Below, piece after piece: positions 1 through 7,244 of a stretch of DNA of 64,000 nucleotides. Source of the stretch: an uncultured Butyrivibrio sp. Lineage in GTDB: Bacteria; Bacillota; Clostridia; Lachnospirales; Lachnospiraceae. The DNA lies in the NCBI RefSeq assembly GCF_947169445.1, contig NZ_CAMVPU010000021.1, forward strand, positions 3,574-67,573. Direction: 5' to 3'. A program made the translations under genes and the position numbers. The first letter of the stretch is position 1. Each line of letters begins with the position of its first letter. The notes under the pieces are model-generated. The model did not search any database. It saw only the letters and a list, made by a program, of their open reading frames with translations, and was not told the origin of the DNA.

Positions 1-455
1 CAATCAACGGTACAGGCATTTCTTCCATTAAGCTTCCCTTCAACATCAATTCGCTTAACCTGATAAACCGAAATGGAATAATCGTCGGATTTACGCTGCT
101 TAACTTCGTCCTTTATTGATTTCTTAAAATTCGTCTGATTAGCAAGAAGCTCATCATCCAATATTCCTGCAAGAACCTCTATCATCTTATCCTGCTGTTC
201 ATCAGAATAATTTTCTTTATACAAGGTCTTCATTATTTTCCCATACAAATCCACTACCATCTTGGGATCTGCAGGATAACTCTTATCCAGATTAGTGGTA
301 GTAATCTCATCAACAGTCGTAAGCTCATAGTTGTCACCATTACCAGCTTTCTTGTTTCTGGTAAGGATCATGTAAACTCCCAAAATAATAATAGCGCCCA
401 AAACCACAAGAAGAATGGACTTTAAAATTGCAGACTTTGCACCGCCTTTTTCCAT
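1..455 (-). CDS. Membrane-anchored protein of unknown function (3' end outside window)
   Basis: The reading frame is open from an ATG at 455 to the window edge, giving 151 visible residues; the C-terminus is missing. Residues 1-10 are short and cationic, and residues 11-32 form one hydrophobic helix. A polar, outward-facing domain follows. It contains a YPADPKMVVDLYGKIMK stretch and a later LDDELLANQ motif. This pattern (one helix, a YPxxP-VV-LY segment, then a DDELLAN segment) resembles the small Lachnospiraceae family I remember as DUF6715, but that assignment is from memory only. A GGGGG run lies a few bases upstream of the start. The gene follows rnz with about 90 bases between. No catalytic motif is visible and I assign no function. 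Confidence 0.7.
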   Translation of the reverse strand, partial: MEKGGAKSAILKSILLVVLGAIIILGVYMILTRNKKAGNGDNYELTTVDEITTTNLDKSYPADPKMVVDLYGKIMKTLYKENYSDEQQDKMIEVLAGILDDELLANQTNFKKSIKDEVKQRKSDDYSISVYQVKRIDVEGKLNGRNACTVD

Positions 456-544
456 ATGCCCCCATTTCCGCGCGCCTGCGCCCCATAAAAAAATACTATG
501 TCTATTACCATGATTACTTACAAAGCCGTAACCACTACGTGGAT

Positions 545-1465
545 TTAGTCTTCAAACCTTAGTTCAGTGCTCCGTCCATCCTTGGCAGCGACAGTATTTG
601 CAAAAATCTTCTTAGCATCCGGCAAATACTCCATTGGATTAACCAAAGACGGGCTGTAGTGTGTCAGCCACATTTCTTTTACGCCTGCTTCACTGGCCAT
701 TCTGGCAGCTTCATAAAAAGTCATGTGCTTGTATTCTCTAGCCTTAGCCAGCTTATCTGGCTCGCCGTACATTCCTTCGCATATAAAAAGATCTGAATCA
801 GCAGCATTTCTGACTATGCTGTCGGTAGGTCTGGTATCAGTAGTATAGGTAAGCTTTATTCCTTTTCTGGCATCCCCCAAAACCATTTCAGGCGTGATAA
901 GCCTTCCGTCCTCGAGTTCAAAAGTCTGTCCCTTCTGAAGACCATTCCAGTATTTTTTATCTATTCCGGCAGCAATCGCCGCTTCTACGTTGAACTTTCC
1001 CTGCCTCTTGAGGCTCATAGAATAGCCATAGCAGGTAATATTATGATTAACCCTGAAAGCAGTAATGCTAAATCCAGGCATCCCATCAATTTCAAAAGAC
1101 TCTTCATCGCCACCAAGTTCCTTAAACTTAATTTCAAAAGGAAGTTCCGGCGCAATAACTCTAAGTGCATTTACCACTCGTTCAAGGCCTTTCGGTCCCA
1201 CCATTAAAAGAGGCTCTGTCCTCTCGGCATTTCCCATAGTAAGAAGCATTCCAGGAAGGCCACTTATATGATCCGCATGATAATGTGTGAAACACATCAC
1301 ATCAATAGGCTTAGAACTTAAGCCCTTTTTCTTCATGGCTATCTGAGTAGCTTCTCCACAATCTATCAGAACGCACTTTCCATTGTATCTCACTAAAAGA
1401 GAAGTGAGTAAACGGTTCGGAAGCGGCATCATTCCACCGGTTCCAAGCAAACAAACATCTATCAT
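545..1465 (-). CDS. rnz: Ribonuclease Z (tRNA 3' endonuclease)
   Basis: This 306-residue protein is a metallo-beta-lactamase-fold nuclease that would remove 3' trailers from tRNA precursors in the cytoplasm. The zinc motif HYHADH is at residues 61-66. A downstream histidine (VNHNIT, about 138), an aspartate in YTTDTRPTDS (about 210) and a late histidine in LTHYSP (about 270) complete the usual ligand set. The length matches the bacterial short form. The start at 1465 follows the stop of tsaB-rimI by about 45 bases, so it is probably cotranscribed with tsaE and tsaB-rimI as a tRNA-maturation operon. Another MBL hydrolase is possible, but the GTGGMMPLPNR start and motif order fit RNase Z well. 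Confidence 0.9.
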   Translation of the reverse strand: MIDVCLLGTGGMMPLPNRLLTSLLVRYNGKCVLIDCGEATQIAMKKKGLSSKPIDVMCFTHYHADHISGLPGMLLTMGNAERTEPLLMVGPKGLERVVNALRVIAPELPFEIKFKELGGDEESFEIDGMPGFSITAFRVNHNITCYGYSMSLKRQGKFNVEAAIAAGIDKKYWNGLQKGQTFELEDGRLITPEMVLGDARKGIKLTYTTDTRPTDSIVRNAADSDLFICEGMYGEPDKLAKAREYKHMTFYEAARMASEAGVKEMWLTHYSPSLVNPMEYLPDAKKIFANTVAAKDGRSTELRFED

Positions 1466-1510
1466 AAATCCATAATTCCTTTATTTAAGTAAATAATCCC
1501 GTTCCGGTCT

Positions 1511-2758
1511 TTATTCCTGCACCTTTGAACGCTTCCAATAAATGGCAGCATCTTCCTTGGGTTCATCATAAAATCCGGGTCTTTTCCCCTCGCATACAAA
1601 ACCAAGTCTCTTATAGAGATTAATAGCATGAACATTACCTGCACGAACTTCCAACGTGTAATCCGATATTCCCAAGCCATTTCCGCGCTCAAGCAGCTGT
1701 TTCAACATCTTGTAGCCAATGCCTTCTCCTCTGCAGTCTCTTGCAACAGAAACGTTTGTAACCTCTCCTTCGCCGCTAATGTTTCTGACGCCGCACAATC
1801 CTACAACTCTACCAGCCTTCTCAGCAACAAGATATACGGTATCGTCTCTTGTCATTGCTTCAAGAAGCTGCTTTTCGTTCCAGGCTTCTTTTCCCAGATT
1901 ATCCTTTTCGAGTCTTGCAGCCTCTTCACTGTCCTCTGCTGTCATAGGTCTGATTCTTACAAGTCCAGGTGCCTTTCTGGACTCTTTACGTCTGTTCTTA
2001 ACATCCTCAGCTTCATCACTGGCACCTGATTTTTTCTCGCTGGCTTCTCTTTCTGCCTGTGATAATCTCAGATATTCCGGCGCAAATTCATCAGAAGAAA
2101 TCATCCTGCCCTCTTTGGCGTACTGCATCGCAAGGGCAACAAGTGCTGCTCCGCTCTGACGATTCTGATGGAAAGGTGCAATACTATAAGGAACTTTAAG
2201 GAGTTCCTCTAATTTGTCATGATATGCAGGTACACCATCTCCAAGCAGTACAAGCGGTTTTCCAATGGCATTTAACCTCTCCACAATGTCTTCAACTGAA
2301 GTTGCGAACTGTTCGTGTATCACCTGCATGTCAAAAGTTCTTTCATTACTCTTTCCCTCAGGTGTTCGTGGAATAAACGTATAAAGACCTGTGTAGACCT
2401 GATTTCTTTTGGCATCCATCAAAGGGCAAACTATCTTCTCAACGCCATAAAGGTTATAGGCAATTGCATCAACTGTAGGAACGGGAATGATACGCTTATC
2501 CAGCGCAAGCGCAAGGCCTTTTGCTGTCGCACTTCCGATTCTAAGACCGGTAAAAGAGCCTGGTCCCTTAGACACTGCAATTGCATCGATTGTCGACAGA
2601 TCAAGATGAATTTTTTCACAGATATCCTGAAGCATCGGCATTAAAATTTCTGAATGTGTAGTTTTATACTGGACTGAAAACTGTGATACTAAAAGATCAC
2701 CGTCAGCCACAGCAACGGCTCCAACGAGCCCGGATGTATCTATACCTAATATTTTCAT
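1511..2758 (-). CDS. tsaB-rimI: TsaB-RimI fusion: t6A synthesis subunit fused to ribosomal-protein/N-acetyltransferase
   Basis: The 415 residues hold two domains that are separate genes in many bacteria. Residues 1-237 are TsaB, an ASKHA-fold pseudo-ATPase partner of TsaD and TsaE in tRNA threonylcarbamoyladenosine synthesis; the GIDTSG start and the VSKGPGSFTGLRIG motif at 62-75 are diagnostic. Residues 238-266 are a charged linker. Residues 267-412 are a GNAT acetyltransferase of the RimI type, with the acetyl-CoA loop RGEGIGYKML (343-352) and the VRAGNVHAINLYKRLGF signature. The gene lies 32 bases after tsaE. tsaD is not in the window. The frame is continuous through the linker, so the fusion is real rather than a misread junction. 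Confidence 0.93.
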   Translation of the reverse strand: MKILGIDTSGLVGAVAVADGDLLVSQFSVQYKTTHSEILMPMLQDICEKIHLDLSTIDAIAVSKGPGSFTGLRIGSATAKGLALALDKRIIPVPTVDAIAYNLYGVEKIVCPLMDAKRNQVYTGLYTFIPRTPEGKSNERTFDMQVIHEQFATSVEDIVERLNAIGKPLVLLGDGVPAYHDKLEELLKVPYSIAPFHQNRQSGAALVALAMQYAKEGRMISSDEFAPEYLRLSQAEREASEKKSGASDEAEDVKNRRKESRKAPGLVRIRPMTAEDSEEAARLEKDNLGKEAWNEKQLLEAMTRDDTVYLVAEKAGRVVGLCGVRNISGEGEVTNVSVARDCRGEGIGYKMLKQLLERGNGLGISDYTLEVRAGNVHAINLYKRLGFVCEGKRPGFYDEPKEDAAIYWKRSKVQE

Positions 2759-2790
2759 AATCTTATTTCTCTATTTCCTGATTGATATGA

Positions 2791-3228
2791 TCACTTTTTG
2801 GTCATGGTTATAAGGCGGTAATCAAAACCCTTTTCAAGATTTTTTTCAATGACTATTTCTGTGTAATGCTCCGGCAAGAGTTCTTCAATAAGATTGGCCC
2901 ACTCAATAAAGCATATGCCGTTTCCGTAAAAATAGTCCTCATAACCAATCTCATCCATTTCACTTACATCGCCAATTCGATATACGTCAAAATGATAAAA
3001 AGGTATTCTTCCCTCATCATATACCTGAAGGATGGTAAAAGTCGGACTGCTGACAGGCCCGGTTATTCCAAGGCCTCTGGCAACTCCCTGTGTAAGAACA
3101 GTTTTGCCAACTCCAAGATCTCCGATCAGAGTGTACACCATGCCAGGCTGCGCATTTTCGCCGATTCTCTTTCCAATCTCAAAGGTTTCCTGCGCACTGA
3201 ATGTCTCATGTTTAGTAACAATATCCAT
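2791..3228 (-). CDS. tsaE: tRNA threonylcarbamoyladenosine biosynthesis ATPase TsaE
   Basis: This 145-residue cytoplasmic ATPase works with TsaB and TsaD in making the t6A modification of ANN-decoding tRNAs. The Walker A motif GDLGVGKT is at residues 36-43, followed by the family signature SSPTFTILQVYD and an HFDVYR segment. FIEWANLIEELLP is the usual TsaE C-terminal block. The length is typical. It is the first gene of a minus-strand run tsaE - tsaB-rimI - rnz. An extended -10 element lies about 70 bases upstream, just beyond the terminator of ribU. Confidence 0.95.
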   Translation of the reverse strand: MDIVTKHETFSAQETFEIGKRIGENAQPGMVYTLIGDLGVGKTVLTQGVARGLGITGPVSSPTFTILQVYDEGRIPFYHFDVYRIGDVSEMDEIGYEDYFYGNGICFIEWANLIEELLPEHYTEIVIEKNLEKGFDYRLITMTKK

Positions 3229-3298
3229 AAAGACCTCTTATTCTTTAACTTCATACAGCTATGATAAGCCGCATTCGTAATCATTCTTTCTCAAGTGT

Positions 3299-3307
3299 AG
3301 TATAACA
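3299..3307 (-). promoter_or_regulatory. Extended -10 promoter element of the tsaE operon
   Basis: On the minus strand the sequence reads TGTTATACT, a TGn-TATACT extended -10. I see no good -35 at 17 bases upstream, which extended -10 promoters tolerate. It lies directly after the ribU terminator hairpin and about 70 bases before tsaE. The same nonamer occurs in the rmlB promoter at 30.67 kb. Confidence 0.5.
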
Positions 3308-3309
3308 CA

Positions 3310-3336
3310 AAAGAGACACCACTTGGGTGTCTCTTT
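3310..3336 (-). terminator. Rho-independent terminator after ribU
   Basis: A perfect 11-bp stem (AAAGAGACACC with GGTGTCTCTTT) encloses a 5-base loop. On the minus strand it is followed by TTTTGTG. It lies between the end of ribU and the start of tsaE, separating the two transcription units. Confidence 0.75.
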
Positions 3337-3354
3337 GTAAATACGGATATTTAA

Positions 3355-3519
3355 TAACTAAATCAGGTTACTGTTCACTCGCTTGCAGCTCCCTCCAGTA
3401 ACTGATTCGCGCATTCATTCCAATTCGACTTCGTCGAAGGAATGCGCTCACTCCTGAATCACTTAATCACGAAATGCGCAGCACAGTGCGCATTTCTGTC
3501 TGAACAGTAACTAAATCAG
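3355..3519. repeat. Small nested inverted-repeat element with 12-bp flanking direct repeats (MITE-like)
   Basis: The stretch has GTTACTGTTCA at 3367-3377 and its complement TGAACAGTAAC at 3501-3511. The 12-mer TAACTAAATCAG occurs at both outer edges (3355-3366 and 3508-3519), like a target duplication. Inside are further hairpins: GCGCATTC against GAATGCGC around a TCGACTTCGTCGA palindrome, and GAAATGCGCA against TGCGCATTTC around 3473-3496. No ORF is present. It occupies most of the gap between ribU and the terminator. Whether it is mobile is inference. Confidence 0.6.
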
Positions 3520-3542
3520 AACCTTTTCAGTATTTTCATTGA

Positions 3543-4325
3543 TCAAGCTTCTACTTTAGCTGCTTTTCTTGATGGGACCATCTGATCTGCCTTAAGGATT
3601 GGGCTCAGCTGCTTGTAAACAAGGAATGTAATAGCACTGTCTACCGCACCCTTAACAAAATTGAAAGGAGCTACTGCAAACAGGCAGAATGTTGTCACAT
3701 TGGTAATAGCAGGGTTGATTGCAGCGCCCATGCCAACAAATGCATCAATTCCGCTTCCGAACATGATTGCATATGCAGGAAGAAGGAAAAAGGCATTAAG
3801 AAGTGCTCCGACAACAGTGATGCAAAGTGTTCCTGCAAGGCAGCTGATAAGAGCCACGTTTCTTGTCTTTTTAAATCTGTAAATAATTGTTGCAGGAAGG
3901 ATAAATGCTGCACCTACAACAAAGTTAGCTATTTCGCCAACAAATCCTGAAGTTGTTCCCTGGATAAGGATGTTGAGTGCAACCTTGATAAACTCTATCA
4001 TTACACCAACCATAGGGCCGGCTGCGAATCCACCAATAAGTGCAGGAATATCGCTGAAATCAAATTTGTAAAAAGATGGTGCAAATGGAAGTGGGAACTC
4101 GATAAGCATAAGCACGAATGAAATAGCTGAGAATACACCGATAATAGCTATTCTTCTGATACTAAAGAGTGCTTCGCTGTGTCCGGTAAGTTCCTTCTCT
4201 TTTTTGCTGGCCATTTTCTCAACCACAACAGTTATTGCAATTGCTGCTGCGATAAGCAGTACCAGTGCTGCAAAGGTTCCCCAGTTGTCCTTTACCATGT
4301 CTAATAGTGTCTTTGTTTCGTTCAT
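3543..4325 (-). CDS. ribU: ECF transporter substrate-binding (S) component, riboflavin type (RibU-like)
   Basis: This 260-residue membrane protein should bind riboflavin and pair with a shared ECF energizing module to import it. After an extra N-terminal helix (about 18-36) and a polar link, a hydrophobic core of about five to six helices begins near residue 57. The RibU signature FKF/YKFDFSDIPALIGGFA region lies near residue 87. The FMN riboswitch directly upstream strongly supports riboflavin as ligand. The start at 4325 is backed by an AGAGGAGAG ribosome site. The N-terminal extra helix is longer than in typical 190-residue RibU proteins. The energizing ATPases are not in the window. Confidence 0.9.
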   Translation of the reverse strand: MNETKTLLDMVKDNWGTFAALVLLIAAAIAITVVVEKMASKKEKELTGHSEALFSIRRIAIIGVFSAISFVLMLIEFPLPFAPSFYKFDFSDIPALIGGFAAGPMVGVMIEFIKVALNILIQGTTSGFVGEIANFVVGAAFILPATIIYRFKKTRNVALISCLAGTLCITVVGALLNAFFLLPAYAIMFGSGIDAFVGMGAAINPAITNVTTFCLFAVAPFNFVKGAVDSAITFLVYKQLSPILKADQMVPSRKAAKVEA

Positions 4326-4374
4326 TTCTTTCTCTCCTCTTTTCTATCCATCGGGTTGGATCATAAGAAAAAAT

Positions 4375-4410
4375 GAAAAAAGCTCCAAGTCAACAAAGAG
4401 ACCTGGGGCT
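4375..4410 (-). terminator. Riboswitch expression-platform terminator
   Basis: On the minus strand, an 11-bp stem with one mismatch (AGCCCCAGGTC with GACTTGGAGCT) is followed by TTTTTTC. It lies between the FMN aptamer and ribU, so FMN binding probably stops transcription early. No alternative antiterminator pairing was worked out. Confidence 0.8.
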
Positions 4411-4431
4411 ACCACAAAATAAAGATATTGC

Positions 4432-4546
4432 GCATTCTTCTCTCATCCAGACTATACTGTCGGTTTTGGAATTTCACCAAATCAGCCGCCTAAGCGGGTC
4501 GCGGACTATACCGCCGGTTGGGAATCACACCCTGCCCCGAAGAATC
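4432..4546 (-). ncRNA. FMN riboswitch (RFN element)
   Basis: Read on the minus strand, the conserved RFN blocks appear in order: CTTCGGGGCAGGGTG, TTCCCAACCGGCGGTATAG, TCCGCGACCCG, GCTGATTTGGTGAAATTCC, AAACCGACAGT and AGTCTGGATGAGAGAAGA. This is an almost consensus aptamer, with a closing stem at both ends. Together with the downstream terminator it forms a transcription-attenuation switch controlling ribU. Bound FMN should lower expression. Confidence 0.97.
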
Positions 4547-4566
4547 ATATTTTTTATCTATGACTA

Positions 4567-4596
4567 ATAATAAGCTTGTGCACAATTCTTTGTCAA
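4567..4596 (-). promoter_or_regulatory. SigmaA promoter of the FMN riboswitch-ribU transcript
   Basis: On the minus strand TTGACA (4591-4596) is followed, after 18 bases, by TATTAT (4567-4572); TTATTA at 17 bases is an alternative. The start of transcription would be near 4560, just before the aptamer. Confidence 0.65.
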
Positions 4597-4633
4597 GAAT
4601 TTTATTAACAGTTTTATAAAAAGCAACGTAAGT

Positions 4634-4662
4634 TTGACAATATATCTATGTAAAAATATAAT
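4634..4662 (+). promoter_or_regulatory. Perfect consensus sigmaA promoter of the HD-GYP gene
   Basis: TTGACA at 4634-4639 and TATAAT at 4657-4662 are separated by exactly 17 bases. Transcription should start near 4669. This rules out any protein start before that point and supports the ATG at 4709. Confidence 0.85.
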
Positions 4663-4708
4663 TATTTTATCACGCAGTTCACTTATCATGAGCATTCAGG
4701 GAGTGTTG

Positions 4709-5791
4709 ATGAAAAACATAGCTACCAACGAATTGCTGCCGGGAATGGTTCTGGCAACAGACGTGGCAACACCAAATCTAAATAAAATAGCGCTGAAGGG
4801 CACCATTATCAGCAGTAAAGATATCGCCAAGTTTGTTTTTTATTCGATAAAAGAAGTAGCCATTGAAGACACAGAGGTTGATGCAATTCTTTCCGAGCTT
4901 CCACCTTCCGATGAACTAACTTCTTCCCAGCGGCTTAGACAAACACAGGAGTTCAAGACTTTCAAAAATGATTTTGAAATTTGCGCTCAGAAATATGAAG
5001 ACGATATTAAACAACTGATTGCCGGAAATGCTGAGGTTGACACTAACCTTATGCTTGAGCCAGTGTATGCTCTTTTAAAACAGGGCAGGACCACGTCAGA
5101 TGTTTTCAGTATGCTCCACCTTCTTAGAAACTATGATGATGCGACCTATACCCACTGTATAAATGTTGCGCTTACAACAAACATTCTTGCTCAGTGGCTT
5201 AAATGGAGCGATGAAGAAGTAAAGATTGCCACACTATCAGGTCTTTTCCATGATATTGGCAAGATTACAATTCCGGAGTCAATAATCACCAAACCCGGCA
5301 AGCTCACCGATGCTGAATACACCATTGTAAAGACTCATCCTCAGCGAGGATATGATGCATTAAAAGATCTGGACATCAGCTATCATGTCAAAAATGCCGC
5401 ACTGATGCACCACGAGCGCTTTGATGGCACCGGATATCCTTCAGGTCTGAGTGGACCACAGATTGACACCTATGCCAAAATGGTTGCCATTACTGATGTT
5501 TACGATGCCATGACAAGTGCAAGGCACTATAGACGTCCAATGTGCCCATTTGTTGTTATTTCAACTTTTGAAGAAGAAGCTTTTCGGAAATATGACCCGG
5601 AGATGGTAATGTGCTTCATCCAGAATATCGTCCACACGTACCTGCTTAGCACTGTTCGGTTAAACACCGGTGAAGTTGGTGAGATTGTCTTTATCAATAA
5701 AACTTATTTGTCAAAACCAACGATAAAGATCGACAATAATTACATTGATCTTAGTAAGTGTCCGGGAGTCTTCATCGAAGAAATATTATAA
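4709..5791 (+). CDS. HD-GYP domain protein, probable cyclic-di-GMP phosphodiesterase
   Basis: The 360-residue protein has an N-terminal region of about 120 residues (start ATNELLPGMVLATDV, a common HD-GYP leader domain) followed by an HD-GYP hydrolase. Metal and catalytic motifs are intact: THCIN (about 148-152), HDIGK at 181-185, two histidines at 234-235 and FDGTGYP ending at 244. HD-GYP enzymes hydrolyse c-di-GMP to pGpG or GMP. The reading frame extends upstream to 4634, but that lies in the -35 box; the ATG at 4709 follows an AGGGAG site. It stands alone on the plus strand, between ribU and murA, and no membrane segment is seen. Confidence 0.88.
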   Translation: MKNIATNELLPGMVLATDVATPNLNKIALKGTIISSKDIAKFVFYSIKEVAIEDTEVDAILSELPPSDELTSSQRLRQTQEFKTFKNDFEICAQKYEDDIKQLIAGNAEVDTNLMLEPVYALLKQGRTTSDVFSMLHLLRNYDDATYTHCINVALTTNILAQWLKWSDEEVKIATLSGLFHDIGKITIPESIITKPGKLTDAEYTIVKTHPQRGYDALKDLDISYHVKNAALMHHERFDGTGYPSGLSGPQIDTYAKMVAITDVYDAMTSARHYRRPMCPFVVISTFEEEAFRKYDPEMVMCFIQNIVHTYLLSTVRLNTGEVGEIVFINKTYLSKPTIKIDNNYIDLSKCPGVFIEEIL

Positions 5792-5800
5792 ATATCAAAA

Positions 5801-5836
5801 AACGCCTTGCCATCACTTAAGTGAAAGCAGGGCGTT
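5801..5836. terminator. Bidirectional terminator between HD-GYP gene and murA
   Basis: AACGCCTTGC pairs with GCAGGGCGTT (one G-U), and the interior TCACTTAAGTGA is itself a palindrome. On the minus strand it is followed by TTTTTTG, a good tract for murA. The plus-strand side has only a weaker AATATT tail. Confidence 0.7.
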
Positions 5837-5840
5837 AATA

Positions 5841-7130
5841 TTATGCATTCTTCAATTTGAATTTCTGAATTTCTTTATCATCATCGACCTTCTCGATAAT
5901 AGCGCCAAGGTCTCTTAGTTTCTGATCAAAGTCTTCATAACCACGTTCGATATATTTGATATCTTCTATTGTTGAATAGCCTTCGGCAGTAAGTGCCGCA
6001 ATTACAAGGGCTGCCCCGGCTCTAAGGTCAGGCGCTGAAACAACCGCTCCGGTGTATTTATCCACACCTTCAATAATCGCTGTACTACCTTCAACCTTGA
6101 TGCTGGCACCCATTCTGGTCAGCTCATCAACATATTTGAACCTGTTCTCAAAAATACTCTCTGTAACAATACTGATTCCGCTGGCAAGTCCGAGGGCAAC
6201 CGTAATCTGTGGCTGCATATCTGTCGGATATCCCGGATAAGGCAGAGTCTTCACATGGGTATTCTGTAATCTCCTTGTAGCAACTACCCTTACAGCATCG
6301 TCAGATTCATGGATCTGACAACCCATTTCTATAAGCTTGGCACTAATAGATTCCAAGTGCTTCGGAATAACATTTTTGATAGTGATATCACCTTTTGTTG
6401 CAGCAGCTGCAAGCATAAAGGTTCCCGCCTCAATCTGGTCAGGAATAATGGTATATTCAGTACCGTGAAGTCTTTCTACTCCCTTTATCCTGATAACATC
6501 AGTTCCTGCGCCCTTAATATTGGCTCCCATACTATTAAGGAAATTGGCAAAATCAACAACATGAGGCTCTTTAGCAGCATTCTCGATAATAGTCTTACCT
6601 TCAGCCATCGAAGCAGCCATCATGATATTGATGGTAGCACCTACACTCACTACATCAAGATAGATATGGCTTCCTACCAAAGCCTGTGCACGAGCATCAA
6701 TAATGCCATGCTCAATATTCACCTTAGCTCCAAGAGCAGTAAAGCCTTTAATATGCTGATCTATTGGGCGAAGTCCTATGTTGCATCCACTAGGCAAAAC
6801 AACTCCCGCCTGCTTATACTTACCAAGAAGTGCACCTAAAAGGTAATAGGATGCACGAATCTTTTTGATATAATCTTCAATCGTATAATTGTGTATCTGT
6901 GAAGCATTTATCTTAACAGAATGTCTTCCGGTTCTCTCAACAAAAGCACCGGTACTGGCTATAGCCTGAAGCATTGCATTGGTATCTGACTCATCAGGCA
7001 TATTATCTATATATACGGTCTCATCAGTCATTGTCGCAGCAGCCAAAATAGCCAGCGCAGCATTCTTGGCGCCACCGATTTCGACTTCTCCGACTAACGG
7101 ATTACCGCCTTTTATTACATACTTTTCCAT
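5841..7130 (-). CDS. murA: UDP-N-acetylglucosamine 1-carboxyvinyltransferase
   Basis: This cytoplasmic enzyme transfers enolpyruvate from PEP to UDP-GlcNAc, the first committed step of peptidoglycan synthesis. The 429-residue length is normal. The N-terminal GGAKNAAL loop carries the conserved Lys-Asn pair. The catalytic cysteine is C116 within PSGCNIGLRPIDQH, so a fosfomycin-sensitive enzyme is expected. The ATG at 7130 is preceded by AGAGAGG at good distance; a TTG two codons earlier is less likely. It lies about 110 bases after the M23 peptidase gene, a wall-related neighbour. Confidence 0.95.
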   Translation of the reverse strand: MEKYVIKGGNPLVGEVEIGGAKNAALAILAAATMTDETVYIDNMPDESDTNAMLQAIASTGAFVERTGRHSVKINASQIHNYTIEDYIKKIRASYYLLGALLGKYKQAGVVLPSGCNIGLRPIDQHIKGFTALGAKVNIEHGIIDARAQALVGSHIYLDVVSVGATINIMMAASMAEGKTIIENAAKEPHVVDFANFLNSMGANIKGAGTDVIRIKGVERLHGTEYTIIPDQIEAGTFMLAAAATKGDITIKNVIPKHLESISAKLIEMGCQIHESDDAVRVVATRRLQNTHVKTLPYPGYPTDMQPQITVALGLASGISIVTESIFENRFKYVDELTRMGASIKVEGSTAIIEGVDKYTGAVVSAPDLRAGAALVIAALTAEGYSTIEDIKYIERGYEDFDQKLRDLGAIIEKVDDDKEIQKFKLKNA

Positions 7131-7244
7131 AAGCAACCTCTCTGTTGCATATTAACTAAATCATACTAGAACAAATTATATTTATACCACAAACATAAAT
7201 ATTTGTAAAATATGTATATCATTTGTCCCAAAATATATACAACT

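Noticed and set aside
1462..1692. Minus-strand 76-codon frame between rnz and tsaB-rimI
   Set aside because: It is a shadow of the RimI end in a different frame; the fused protein is complete without it.
4634..4708. Upstream extension of the HD-GYP protein
   Set aside because: These codons begin inside the -35 box of a perfect promoter and would be upstream of the transcript start.
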